64,000 bases of DNA, from positions 42,916,501-42,980,500 of the forward strand of contig NC_056755.1 of assembly GCF_018687715.1 (NCBI RefSeq). Reading direction: 5' to 3'. The stretch is from Carya illinoinensis (Eukaryota > Streptophyta > Magnoliopsida > Fagales > Juglandaceae). Made by a program: the position numbers and the translations under genes. The notes beneath the pieces were generated by a model that saw only the letters and a list, made by a program, of their open reading frames with translations, was not told the DNA's origin and ran no database searches. Positions within the stretch are counted from its first letter, which is position 1, and every line of letters begins with the position of its first letter. Below are positions 22,306 through 34,332 of this stretch, piece by piece.

Positions 22306-24090
22306 TCAGTGCTTATGCCCAGTGCTTAAAAATTGCAGCACTGCCTCAGAATTGGCATATCTAGACAAGAAGTTACTTTGAAATTCTTTAAATCTCATGG
22401 ATCTGAACAATGGGGGATTGCATGCATTTGTCAGAGCCTTTTCTGGTTCAATAACGATATCATTACAAGGATAAATGAAGAAGGCAGCGGATGTTCGAGC
22501 AAGTGTTGAATTTGTGACTGCTCGATGTTCAGCACCTTTAAGCTTCCCGTTGCTTATAATCTACAGCTCAGAGTCATGAACATTCTCATGCAAATTAATT
22601 AAAGCCTTTTACCAAGAAAATTATTATAACAAGCTAATACGAGGGTTATTCAAAATAAATTAAAAAAAAAAAAGAAGAGAAAAACTATCGGCAAGAAGTA
22701 GTATTCATGAAGACATACCTGTAACACAAGGCCTACGTTTAATACGAAGGCATGAGGAAGAGGTTCAACAGCAATCCATTCACCATCTTTGAAGACTTGA
22801 AGTCCATTTTCTACTTGGAGCAATATGGTAATGAGGCTAGGGTCCATGTGTCTGATTAATCCTAAGGTCAGGCTTGGGTCTGGACATGGAGGATAATGAT
22901 TCACCAACAGTACAGGATTCCCACTAAGTCCAGTACTGCTGAAATAACTAGCACCAAGTCCCAATCCTTCACAAAGCAGCTCCAAAATTTTCTCCCCTAG
23001 CTTTCTCAATTCTACTACATACTTCCCGACAACATCCCTGTGTATTAATTGCATGCCAATAGCAAAATGATGATCAGTTTAATTAGGTATAATTGTCAAG
23101 AAAAAAAAAATCATTAATTGTACGTATATAGACTTTTAATTAATTGTATGATCAATTAAAGAAAATTAATCCAAAGAAAATTAATTATTAATAAAATTGG
23201 AGTTCCGTCTAAAAATAAAGAAAATTAAATACTGCTGCTTTAATTTTACATATAACCTGTATCTTGTTGGCTTTGCAGGCCAAAATTTCATATGTTCCTC
23301 CAGAGGATCGTGACAAGGGTGTGTAAGCACATCCCTCCACACATGAACATCCTCAGTCTGGTAATTTTTACTACTTCTATAGAAACTGCAGTTTCTACTG
23401 GGGTCCTTGGAGCCTTCACTTGTCTTGTCCTTCTCAGTCATGGCATGGAATTCTTTGAAAACAGCCATTGCTTCATCCATTAATACTTTGGGAACTCCGT
23501 GATTGATGGCCTGATTAACACATTTTTGGACAGGAAATGTAAACTTTACATGATAAAGATCATATCGAAACATGCATATATAAAAATGACGATCGACTAT
23601 TCATACTTTGATCATTATTATATCTTTCTTTTCTTTTTCTTTTTTTTTTTTCAATTTCGTCTGTTCATTGATGAAGACTAGGTTCATATATCCTCGAATC
23701 AATCGTAGAGTTCTGTAACTCTAGAGATACATGATGCAAGCTGCAGGAGTTAAAAAAAATGCTAAAAGATGATTTCTTTTCAAAGAACTTTGATCAGAAA
23801 CTTTATATCTGAGACGCTAGCTAACAGAAGATAAAAGTAAAAAATAAAGAAATAAAGGGAGAGAAAACAATGGGTTCATGAGTTTGCACCTGGAAAAACC
23901 CAAAGTCCTTGGTAGCTTTCATAATATGCAGAATGATTTGGGTTTCATCATGACCCTCAAGATCAACAACTGGAATATTTGTTTTGCACGAACTAAGAAC
24001 GAGCTTCCCGGGTCTTTCTTCTGGTGGGCGCACGTAAGAGTCAGGTACGAACTGAACATTAGGCCAGCTTGAAACAAGTTCCTGATCCAT
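22306..24090 (-). CDS. 2-oxoglutarate/Fe(II)-dependent dioxygenase, hyoscyamine 6-dioxygenase-like
   Basis: There are four exons on the minus strand: 23890-24090, 23257-23510, 22719-23037 and 22306-22560. All junctions are GT-AG (phases 0, 2, 0), joining to 342 residues, normal for the family. The N-terminal half has the DIOX_N features (IPVVDLEG at about 39-46, FGFFQ|AINHGV across the first junction). The core has NHYPPC near 198-203, iron ligands H215 and D217 (HMD) and H270, and R280/S282 (RTS) for 2-oxoglutarate. All catalytic residues are therefore present. The sequence flavour (DGEWIAVEPLPHAFVLNVGLVLQ) points to the H6H-like/IDS3-like clade, whose members hydroxylate or epoxidise specialised metabolites. 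Species outside the tropane-making families use these proteins on other, mostly unknown substrates, so the reaction is not claimed. Likely cytosolic; no signal peptide is seen. Confidence 0.9.
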
Positions 24091-26545
24091 GGTTTGTCAA
24101 TCTTGGAATTGCAGAAGCAGAAGAGTTGCTTTAATGGTGTGAAGCGAGGATCTAATAAAGGTTCATATATGGTTGAACATGGCTACTCATTAAATATAGA
24201 CATGAAGCCATGATCAGCATTTAAATATGGACAGTGGGCGCAACAATACTATGGAAGACCAAGTCCTAATTTTCATGAAAAAATTAGGCTTTAGTTTTCT
24301 GGGTAGAAATAGATCATCATGACTATACTCTCGAAACAGATCGAAGACATGCTAAAAAACTCTTTTTCTCATTTCAGGAACGTCGAAAGGATTGACCAAA
24401 AGTGTGTATTATTCGAAGCACGTACGTACATATATAAGAGGATATTATATCTTGAATTCATTGAAGAATACGTACCGACAATCACCGGCAAACGAAATAC
24501 ATGAACAGTAATAGAAAAAATACCTCACGAGAAGAGAAGAGAATAGGAGATCTAGTGACAGAAAAACTTGCTCCCGTCCCCGTGCATGCTTGCGCCAAAC
24601 AGCTGAAAATAATATTGTCCCTGAAAACATATAATATAAATATCAAGGAATTAAACATGATTCTCCATGTAGAGCTGTGTACGTAAGTACAACAACATCA
24701 TGTGCTGTAACACAGAATATAAATTATAATCTACGCAGAGCGTACGTACTAGGTAAGTTAATTATAACGGTATATATACGTATATATAGATCTCAATATT
24801 ACTGACTATAATTTACGAAGCGGAACTGGTTTTATTAGTGATTTTAGCTAGCCAGGGAAGATTCAAACTCTATGACATGGACCCACGCAATAGACTAGTA
24901 GTGATTAAAGCACTTTCCCCAGCCACCTTTAAACTAGAATATTATTACATTCAGAATTATACCCCACATGAAATGGTGCCTTCAGACAAAGATCATGCGT
25001 CTCTTTAGAACTCAAGATCAGCAACGCGCGTGCATGAGCTGCCAACAGAAAATATCCCAACCAAGCCAAACGCACATTCAGACAGAAAGCAGCTGAGATC
25101 ACAGGGATCAAGTGCGGCAATATATAACAAAGCCAAGAGAATATATATATTCCAATAGATCAGAGCCGCCCACATGCAGCCAGCAGGCAGTGTATAAGAA
25201 ATTGACATTTTCACTTAAATAGCTAGCAAGCCATACACAACACCCTGATCACGTACGATTAATTAAATATTAGTGTGACTAATTAATTGTTAACATGCAG
25301 CAAGTCAAAGAATATGGAATTGAAGCATTAAGTAATATATAGTTGAGTTTTCAATTATGAGAAAAGATATTTGTAATCATGAATTGTATAACTGCATTTT
25401 AAAAAAAAAAATGAATAAAATATGAAATTCATATTAAAAAAAAAATTAATTTTTTAATAATGAATCTCATTATTTTTTAAAAAGATTATTAGACATTTAC
25501 ACACTTTACGATTGTATGTAAAATTATTCATCGAAGAGAATTAATTTGCAAACCGGTACTTCATGATCATCATGCATTATTAATGTTCCCTACTCAATCA
25601 GATCAGGATTAATTAAGATCACTGTACTAGCTGATCAACGTTCTTCCGGCCCCAGAACGTACTTCTATATATGCAGAAGAATATCATGTATAATCTATAT
25701 ATTTAATTGCATGGTATTCATGGCATGGAATTGCTAAACATCAGAACCAAAACGTTAACGTTCAACACAACGGCTTAAATAATTTGCAAAAATATACAAC
25801 AGCCTCAGATGAAAGCACTACCACACCAAACGAAAAAATTAGAACCAACCAGTTCAAGGAAAATTAGGGAAAAACAAATACCCAAATTAAGCTAGCATGC
25901 TGCATGAAATTACGTACCGTACGACGTTGTTAGTTAGGACATCATGATGAGTACACCTAGCTTATGTATGTCGTACGTTGCCTGCCCCAAACTTATACAA
26001 GCTATAATGGAGGCTGCAGGGGAGATCATATATTTTGTTAAGGAAAGGTTTTCCCTAGCTTGTTTCTGCTCTTGATCACTAGCTAGTTAAATATATCATT
26101 GCCTAACCCAAACGAACACCTTTATATAGAAGCTAGCTAGGGGGAAAAAATATGGAAGAAGATATTTTTTTGGGGGTTGTCATAGCCATATATAACATGA
26201 TCATGTATGGGCATCGATCACAATTAATTATTGCACATATATGTCACGTCGCACGTACGTTATCACGGTGGGTTCATTTTCTGCTTGTATCCTGCTACAG
26301 CCACGTAAGAAAGTCATAGATGGTGGACACCGAATACAGTATTGATATTTTTTAAAAAAATCTATTTTTATACTTTTTTTTTTATATTTTTAAATATTAT
26401 TTTTAGAAAAAACTCACAACATCATTTAAAAACATTTCCTTAATTATTAAATAAATAAATAAAAAGAATATGTGGCCACTATTAGTGGCTTTCATTATAG
26501 GAGTATCATTATCCTCTCTGCTTACATGTAGATATTAATTAGGAT
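24091..26545. other. Intergenic upstream of the dioxygenase
   Basis: This is the promoter side of the dioxygenase. On the minus strand an ATATATGAA word at about 24164-24172 could serve as a TATA element some 75 bases before the start codon. The block 24926-25215 is GC-richer and has short overlapping minus-strand frames with no recognisable similarity. GTACGTACGT-type and TA-repeat words are frequent elsewhere. No gene called. Confidence 0.45.
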
Positions 26546-26743
26546 ATGTTTAGATGTTGAAATGAGTTATGAATAATAATATTTTATTAATCCTATTAAT
26601 ATCAATTTAACTTTTTAGGTTGAAATATATGAAGTAACTTAAGATGAGTTTAACTTTTTTATGAAAAGCTAAAAAAAATATAGTAGATCTCATTAATGAT
26701 TGGTTTGAGATTAGTTGAGTTTGGTTCAACAATCAAACACAAC
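26546..26743. mobile_element. AT-rich MITE-like element
   Basis: It begins ATGTTTAGATGTTGAAATGAG and ends GGTTCAACAATCAAACACAA, so the ends form an imperfect inverted repeat of about 20 bp. The interior is AT-rich and non-coding. The ends resemble those of 46070-46244. Superfamily not assigned. Confidence 0.45.
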
Positions 26744-28015
26744 CTTAAATTGCAAGAGTAATCTACACAACATATTTTATAATATACGTTGAAAAGTAAA
26801 AGTATTTCAAAGTATTTTATATATAAAGTATTTTACAAAGTTATTTCTCTTCTTAAAATATTATTGTGTAAAGTATTGTAAAAAGTGAAGTATATTTATT
26901 ATTTTTCAATTGCAATATATTAAAAAAACATGTAAGATAAATTTATATTATAAACAAGCTCTATCAAAACATTCTTCTTTTTGTCTCCAGTGGCCATTTT
27001 GCTCTCTACCAAAAGACCTGAACATCTCATCCTCTCAGCCCAGAGGAGGGGTAAAGCTTCTACTCTTTCCTTCTAGCTTGTTCAGAAATTGTATAGGTTG
27101 TTTTCTACTCATTTTTTTCTAATTTTCCGTCCATGACAAGGAGAATCACTGATCTATTGCATTCCGACCCCCTAAGACTGCCATGAGCCCCACTGCAGGA
27201 CTCCTCAACCGCCAATCTTTCAGATGGCCGAAGCAGAATATAGAAAGGAGTAGCGCATGAGCCACAAGTGGGCTCAAACTGCGTATGAGATTCAAATGCT
27301 GCCACATTGAGGAGTGCTTACTACTTTCACTCGTGGCATTTTCAGGGCCAATGACCTTGGATCCTTTAAAATCGACCATCCATCCACTCTCCTAGCGTGG
27401 CGCTTGGCACGCGCCACCATAGTCATTCCTCGGCAATTCGACACATCTCTAGTTTGCTCTCTTCCTATGTTCTTACTTTCTCCAACCAAGGATTGTGCGA
27501 AAGAGGTAGTGCAAGTCTATAATAGTTAGTCTAGACCAGCAAAATGCAACACACATCACTTCACTGCCACTTTCGGTCATATATAGTATTACAATCCATT
27601 TTCAATCTGTATCAAAACCACTTTAAGCGAATTCTCCTTATAGGAAATGAGTAGGGGGTCAAGTCATTGGCCCCAGATCCTTATTTTATTTATTTATTTA
27701 TTTATGTCTTCTATTATTTTACTGGTTTGGGATGAATGTTAGGGCCTCCCACCCTATTGATTATTATATCCTATAACTGTTAAATGTATTTATAATATGC
27801 TTTCTTAGGAAAAAAGAAGAAGATAAATTCATATAATCAATCAAATAATCCAGCTAGCTAGCGGCTATTTATAGCTAGCGACTACCCAAATATAGGATCA
27901 GTATAGATCATCTGCATATATAAGCCTAATTTGCTTGCATTGCTAGCTCTATTTTTTCTTTTCAACATGAGTTCATTTATAGATATTTTATTTTTATCGG
28001 TAGTACTTGTAATTA
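26744..28015. other. Intergenic with an unassigned GC-richer block
   Basis: The block at about 26990-27530 is noticeably richer in G and C than its surroundings and carries overlapping short frames on both strands (for example 27105-27305 and 27146-27379 on the minus strand). None resembles a family I know. The rest is AT-rich with a TTTA microsatellite near 27683-27704. Confidence 0.35.
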
Positions 28016-28031
28016 ATTATGTGTCATTTGA

Positions 28032-31000
28032 GGATTTCAATGAGGTGTTATGCAATCAGGAGAAAAGTGGTGGTAGAGACAGACTTGAGAAGCAAATGAT
28101 TGATTTTAGACAGGTCTTGGATGATTGTGCCTTATCTGATATGGGATATCATGGTTCAAACTACACCTGGTGTAATGGGCTAGAGTTCATTTATAAAATA
28201 TGTTAGTTGGTCAAATATGTTCCCCATAGCAAAGATTAAGCATGGAATAGCTGCCCATTAAGATCATATTCCAGTTCTTTTGCAACTCAATGAAGATGGT
28301 TTTTATAGAGGGGAAAAGAGACTATTTAGATTTGAAGTTGAGAATTCCTTAAAGTCGGTCCGGCTAAAAATCCACACATAACAGCCTGCCAATAGTTTTT
28401 AGACACTTAGGCTTTCCATCAAAAGAGACACAGCCCCCCTCCCCTTCGCAGTCCCTTCCCCTGTGCTCCATGTCTTTCAATTCAATTTCTTCAGCAAAAA
28501 CTTCAATCAATCGGTATAAAGTACCAACAGATTACATTTCAAATGAAATTACATTTTAAATCCCCAACTTGTTCCATCGCCCACCTACAGATTATTGGTT
28601 TGGCTCAATTCACTACATCTTTGTTCTCCCAGTTGAGTCATGAAGCATATCTAAAAGCTTTGTAGCAAGAGTGGCTGGACTCCGAGAAAATTTGTGGAAA
28701 AACTCATCTGAGCGACAAAGTTGTAAAGAAAAGTGAAAGAGGGACAGAGAGAGATGCTTGACGTATGGCATGTGGTGTATCTTTGAGATTTCACTTGGGT
28801 TTGTTTCAAATCTGGGTTTGTTCAAAATTTTTGAGATTTTTTTTCATTCTCTATATCTTTGCATCTGGGTTTTTTTACCTAACTAGCAAAATCATTTTTG
28901 GGTAAATCAGTTTATGCCTCTAACATCTCGATCTCTCTCTCTCATCCCTCATCACTTGGATTCTGAAAACTAGTTTTCTCAAGATTTCAAATGGTGTAAA
29001 TTGATTGAACTGAGACTCGTAAGAACATGATTTTAGCATATCACAATCACATCTCAATTTAAGTATCTGGGTGGGTTGGTCTTTATTAAAACATGAGAAA
29101 CAGTTCAAAAGAAGCCATGGGCGATGGAGTCGTGGGGTGAAATCGGCCTGGGTGAGTGAACGACTGAGATGGTGGGCAATACTCGGTGTCAGAATGGCGG
29201 TGGTGGACTGGTGGAGGTGGATGCTGGTAGTGGAAGTCTAGTGGGCATGAAACAACAGTTGGCGTAAATCGAAACGTGAAGCTTCTCCTTAGTTTCCAAT
29301 CTTTGTTCTCTTTGCCCTTTTCTATCACATGTGAATGAGTGTAGAGTGATTTTGGTGTAATTTCTGAGGTGGCATAATGTCAGTGGAAGGCTGTTATTAG
29401 GTGAAAATTGGCCCGACTGCTTAGAAGCGGCTCTGTTTGAAGTTATGTGGTTTGGCAATGAAGAATGTGAGAAAGTGATTGCTGATTCTTGGCATTTTCA
29501 TGTAGGAATGGATGATATGCATGGGATTATGAAAAAAAAAATCTCTAGATGCAGTGAAAAGTTGGAAGTGTGGAATAAAACTACTTTTGGAAAAGTTCAT
29601 TTGAATATAAAGAAGGCAAGACTTAAACTAAAATGGGTTCATAATGAAGATCCTCAAAATCAGAATGTGAATGTTTACAAAAAGAGGCCAGAGGGGAGTT
29701 GGCCGCAATGGTTAGAGAAGGAAGAAATCATGTGAAGACAAAGATTAAAAAAAAAAAAAAAACTTTATGGCTTAATGAGGGGGATCTTAACACCAAATAC
29801 TTTCATAGGAAAGCTTCCCAAAGGAAAAAGAAAAACTTTATCACTGGAGTACAAGATGGGGAAGGGAATTGGCATGTGAAGGAAGGAAGGGACCAGATTA
29901 TTGTGGATTACTTCATAACTTTGTTCACTGCCCTGATCAGAGTGAGAATATGGACTTTCTTGATGGCCTAAAAGGAAGAGTAACATATGAAATGAACTAG
30001 GTGTTGTCTCAGAGACTCACAGAAGTAGACATAAATGAGATTATCAAGCAAGTGAATCCAACCAAAGCATCAGGGCCTGATGGGATGACTTCTATTTTTT
30101 TTTTTTTATCATAAGTATTGGCATATAGTGGGAAGATCAGTGACAATTGTTGCTCTCAAAGCTCTCAATACTGGTCAGTTTCCTCAGTCCATAATTTATA
30201 CTTTTATTACTTTGATTCCAAAGAAAAGAGCCTTGTTTCTATTGCTGAGTATAGACCCGTAAGCCTTTGTATTTGATCTATAAGCTAATCTCTAAAGTGG
30301 TTGCTAATATTCTTAAGGGTATTCTTCTTCATGTAATTTCATTGTCTCAAAGTGCTTTCGTTCCTAGGTGTCTAATCACTGATAGTGTACTTGTAGCTCA
30401 TGAAATCATTCATTTTTTTAGGAAGAAAAGAAAGGGTAAAGTCTATGTCTCTTAAAATGGACATGAGTAAAGTCTATGATATAGTTAGTTGATCTTTCCT
30501 AGAGTCCACTATGGTTAAAATGGGGTTTAGCAGACATTGGGTTGATTTGATTATGACTTGTGTAAGCAATGTTTCTTTCTTTATATTGATAAATGGTGAG
30601 CCTAAAGGTCTCATTATTCCATCTAGATGTTTTAGGTAAGGGGATTCTTTATCTCCATATATGTTTTTACTTTTCACTAAAGGCCTTATCTATTTACTTC
30701 AACAAGCTGTAGCTAAGAATTAACTCAAAGGTATTCAAATTAATATGTAGAGGGGCTCCTCGGATTAATCATCTATTCTTTATAGATGATTTTTTTTTTT
30801 TTTTTTTGTTTTGTAAGGCTAATATGCGGGAGAATATGAGGATCCAACAGTTATTTAAACTCACGAAGTGTATGAGCAAGTATCTGGACAAAGGTCAATA
30901 GAACAAAGACAGTAATGGTTTTTAGCAAAATGTTCCAACCATCCAACAAAAAGGCCTTCTAGCTCTATGGAGAGTCCAGAAGCATCAACAATATGATAAA

Positions 31001-32418
31001 TATTTGGGATTACTACCTATTGTTGGGCGTGCAAAACATCAATTTTCTCTGAGATTAAACATAGAGTCTGACAGAAATTGAAGTGCTAGAAAGAGAAACT
31101 ATTGTCACAAAGAGGGAAGGAGATTATCATAAAGGCTGTAGATATGTCCATTTCTACATACACTATGAGCTGCTTTCAGTTACCTGATGATTTTTGTAAG
31201 GAGTTGAAAAGAATGATAGCTAAGTTTTGGTAGGGACAGAAGCATGAGGAGAATAAAATATATTGAGTTAGCTGGAGAAAAATGTGTGAATCTAAGTTAG
31301 ATGGAGGCATGGGATTTAAATATCTCAAGCTCTTTAATATAAACCTTTTTGCAAAACAAGGATGAATGATTATAAATGAGGAGTCCACCCTATTGCATAA
31401 AATTTATAAAGCCAAAAACTTCCCCAATATAGAGTTTCTGAATGCAAAGTTGAGTTACTCCCCCTCGTATGCATGGAGGGGCATATGATGAGTCAAAAAA
31501 AGTATGAAGATGGGATGCAGATGAAGGGTGGGAAAATGAAGTGAGATAAATCTTTGGACTGATTACTGAGTTCCTAAATACAGACAACTGAAACATAATG
31601 TTCATGAGGTAGAGCTGGACGTTTATCAAAAAGTTGAATCACTTATTGACCAGAATACTTGATGGTGGGATGTTGAGAAGGTGAACCAGCTGCTTTCAAC
31701 AACTGTTGCAACAGAGGTGTTTAGAATCTTAATCAATCCAAGTGATAATCTTGACAAGTTAATCTGAGAGCTAAAGAAGAGTGGTGTGTATAGTGTGAAG
31801 AGTGCTTACAAACTTTTCATATCTTTGGAGCAGGATGTTAGGCAAGTTTAGTCATCTAATGCAACAGAAAAAGAAGTGTCTCTGGAAGGGGCTCTAGAGG
31901 TTAAACCTTCCTAACAAGATAAAGGTCTTTGCATTGAGAGCTTGTAAGAATGGCCTTTCTACAAGAGTTAACTTGAAAAAAATGCAGGTTGTAAGAGATG
32001 GTTTATGTGCTTTTTGTGGAACTGGAGTAGATGATGATTCTTATATTAATGAAATGATTCTGTTCCTAAAAAAATAAAAAAACTTGGTGATTGAGAGTGA
32101 TTCTTTAATAATGGTCTAAACCATCCAAGACAAAGGAGTGTCCATGTCTCTCTTTGGTAACATGCTTAAAGATATTCAGGATATGATGAAATTCTTCCAC
32201 CAATGTTGTTATATACAGCATGTTGGGCGTTAATTAGGCAATGAACGGGCACACAAGTTGGTAAAGCATACTTGGCATATTGTGAATCCAAGTGTTTGGG
32301 AAGGGTAGTCTACCTGATTTTCTTCAGTCTCTTATGTATGTGTGTAGATAAACATTAATGGTTATGGTGTTGTTTCTGTTTTAATGACATGCTTCTTATA
32401 AAAAATAAAATAAAAAAA
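28032..32418 (+). mobile_element. 5'-truncated L1-type LINE, interrupted by a MULE
   Basis: The element begins inside the endonuclease domain (DFNEVLCNQEKSGGRDR-like) and continues through ORF2: FRFE/VMWFGNEECE, LNEGDLNTKYFHRKASQ, reverse transcriptase (DMSKVYD, FIDD at about 30780-30789), zf-RVT and the last part of RNase H. It ends in an A-rich tail (CTTATAAAAAATAAAATAAAA). Direct repeats of 16 bp flank it (28016-28031 and 32419-32434, 14 of 16 matching). Such 5' truncation is typical of incomplete target-primed reverse transcription. Stops, frameshifts, T and A homopolymer runs (29748-29763, 30095-30107, 30790-30807) and an internal deletion near 32060-32080 inactivate it. A 1.1-kb element is inserted at 28340-29435. 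Confidence 0.88.
28340..29435. mobile_element. Mutator-like (MULE) non-autonomous element nested in the LINE
   Basis: The 9-bp sequence TTTGAAGTT occurs at 28331-28339 and 29436-29444. Removing the 1,096-bp segment and one copy restores continuous LINE coding sense. Nine-bp duplications are the signature of Mutator-like transposition. The ends form imperfect inverted repeats over about 55 bp, sharing a GTCGG block and ATAACAGCCT. No transposase is visible, and the short frames inside look like chance, so it would depend on a transposase from elsewhere. It is younger than the LINE it interrupts. Confidence 0.82.
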
Positions 32419-32434
32419 ATTATGCGCCATTTGA

Positions 32435-32619
32435 CACGAACAAATTAAGTAATGACTACTGTTTGTTCGTCATGCATGATAATTGTGATCTCCATTAATA
32501 ATATTGTATATCATCAATTACTCTAAGCCTAATTTGATGCGCCGGCTGGCCAGGCCGCTAGGTTTAATTAAAGCCTTTCATATATCATGAAGTTTTGTTA
32601 CTTAATTTCGAGATTTCTG

Positions 32620-32652
<33 letters not shown>

Positions 32653-34127
32653 TCATTGTAAAACTCACTTTTCTATTAAATTTTAGTTTTTAAAATTATT
32701 TTTATATAATTTTTTTTGTGGTTAAGAATTCTGTTATATATAATTATTTTTACGTATTTTTTATACATTTCATACTAATATAATTTATTAAAATAATTAT
32801 TTTATATTAAAAAATTAATTAATTTGTACTAATTAATTTGGGGCATGCACGTACGTCGTCCTTGATCATGCATATAATGACATGCATGGATGATGGCAAT
32901 TATAGAAGCCTTTTTAAGAAAATAAAGAAAATTAAATTAATAAGGGATGTTTTCAAAGCTTGTCCCCATGCACTAATTCTTTAGCTAGGTAGATAGGTGC
33001 ATGTATAGCCTCCAGCCATAATATGCCTCACGATCATCATCCATTATTGTGGCTATGCATTTCGCGACACTTACTTATTATAGAAATGATATTTGTAACG
33101 TTAGAATATATAAATATTGTGTATTTTTTTAAAAAAAAATTAAGTAAATATATGATTTATATAATTAATAAATTATATTTTTTTAAAAAAAATAAGTATG
33201 CAACGTTTACATAACTCATGACTATAATAAACTCATAAATCGCATGTACAAAAAATATAGAGATAATACGAAATATAATAAAAAATACTCTTAAGATCAT
33301 CCACCAAATACATATGTTTATAACACATAAATTATTAAAAATTCATAAGCGCATGCACCTAATTGGTAGCAGATCATATGGACGAAATATCAAGACCACT
33401 AATATCTGATAACGACTCTCGATCTGTCGTGCTAATTTACTTTAATATTGGACACGGATGGTGCTGGTACGATATGTATATTAGATAGAGATCACCGACT
33501 ATATCATCGTGAATATCAGAGTGTCCACGTGGCTCAACTAATATTGACCACAACAATTAGTTTCTGTTTGTTTTACTATTAATATTAGTGGTTCTCGATT
33601 TTTGTGATAAAGAAATTATATTTTAGAAAAATATAATTACAAGTAATTATACATTAATCTGTACATCAATATAATGTGATTGATCAAAAAATAAATTTTA
33701 TTAAAAACAATGTTAATTTAAATTTTAAGTATGAATGAATCGATATTGATATACAGATTAGTATGCGACCGTGCTTGTATATAGCAAAACTCTTATATTT
33801 ATAGTGGTAGGGTTTGTATATTCGTATTTTTTAAAAAGTGGATAATTAATATACATAATATTTTTTTAATAATAAACCTTATGTTTATTTAAAAATCAAT
33901 AAGTAAAATTTATACACATTAAGATTGTATTTAATATATATTTTTTTTTTATCGTGATATCATTATCAAATAATGTTGACTGATGATGATATTACGTCCG
34001 CATAGAAACTTATAAATTAAAATCTAATTTTATGATTCATCAATATATACATGTATTTCATAACCTAGCTGGATAGCTATATATATGATCTATTGATCTA
34101 TTTATATAATACCCTCAAGACAATTTA
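32435..34127. other. AT-rich intergenic
   Basis: No gene seen. It contains a T-rich run at 32622-32649, many TTAAAAA/TTTTTAA words and short GCATGCACGTACGT-type palindromes near 32843-32856. Nothing further is supported. Confidence 0.5.
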
Positions 34128-34332
34128 TGTGTAATTTAGATAGTGAGATAAGATGAGATGAGATAATTTTAAATGAAAATTAGAAATTAAATAAAATATT
34201 GTTAGAATTTTTTTAATATTATTATTATTTTAAAATTTGAAAAAGTTGAATTGTTTATGATATTTTGTGTGAATATTTAAAAAAATTATAATGATGAGAT
34301 GAGATGAAACAATTTCACTATTTAAACAGGAC
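34128..34332. mobile_element. AT-rich MITE, copy A of the GATGAGATGAG family
   Basis: Inverted ends TTTAGATAGTGAGATAAG / TTTCACTATTTAAACAGG enclose an AT-rich core carrying AGATGAGATGAGAT near one end and GATGAGATGAGATG near the other. The core word order matches copies at 47621-47808, 49259-49480 and 63366-63545 (some inverted). Confidence 0.65.

Noticed and set aside
29086..29458. Captured gene fragment (Pack-MULE cargo)
   Set aside because: The minus-strand frames inside the MULE overlap each other and resemble no known protein, so cargo capture is not supported.
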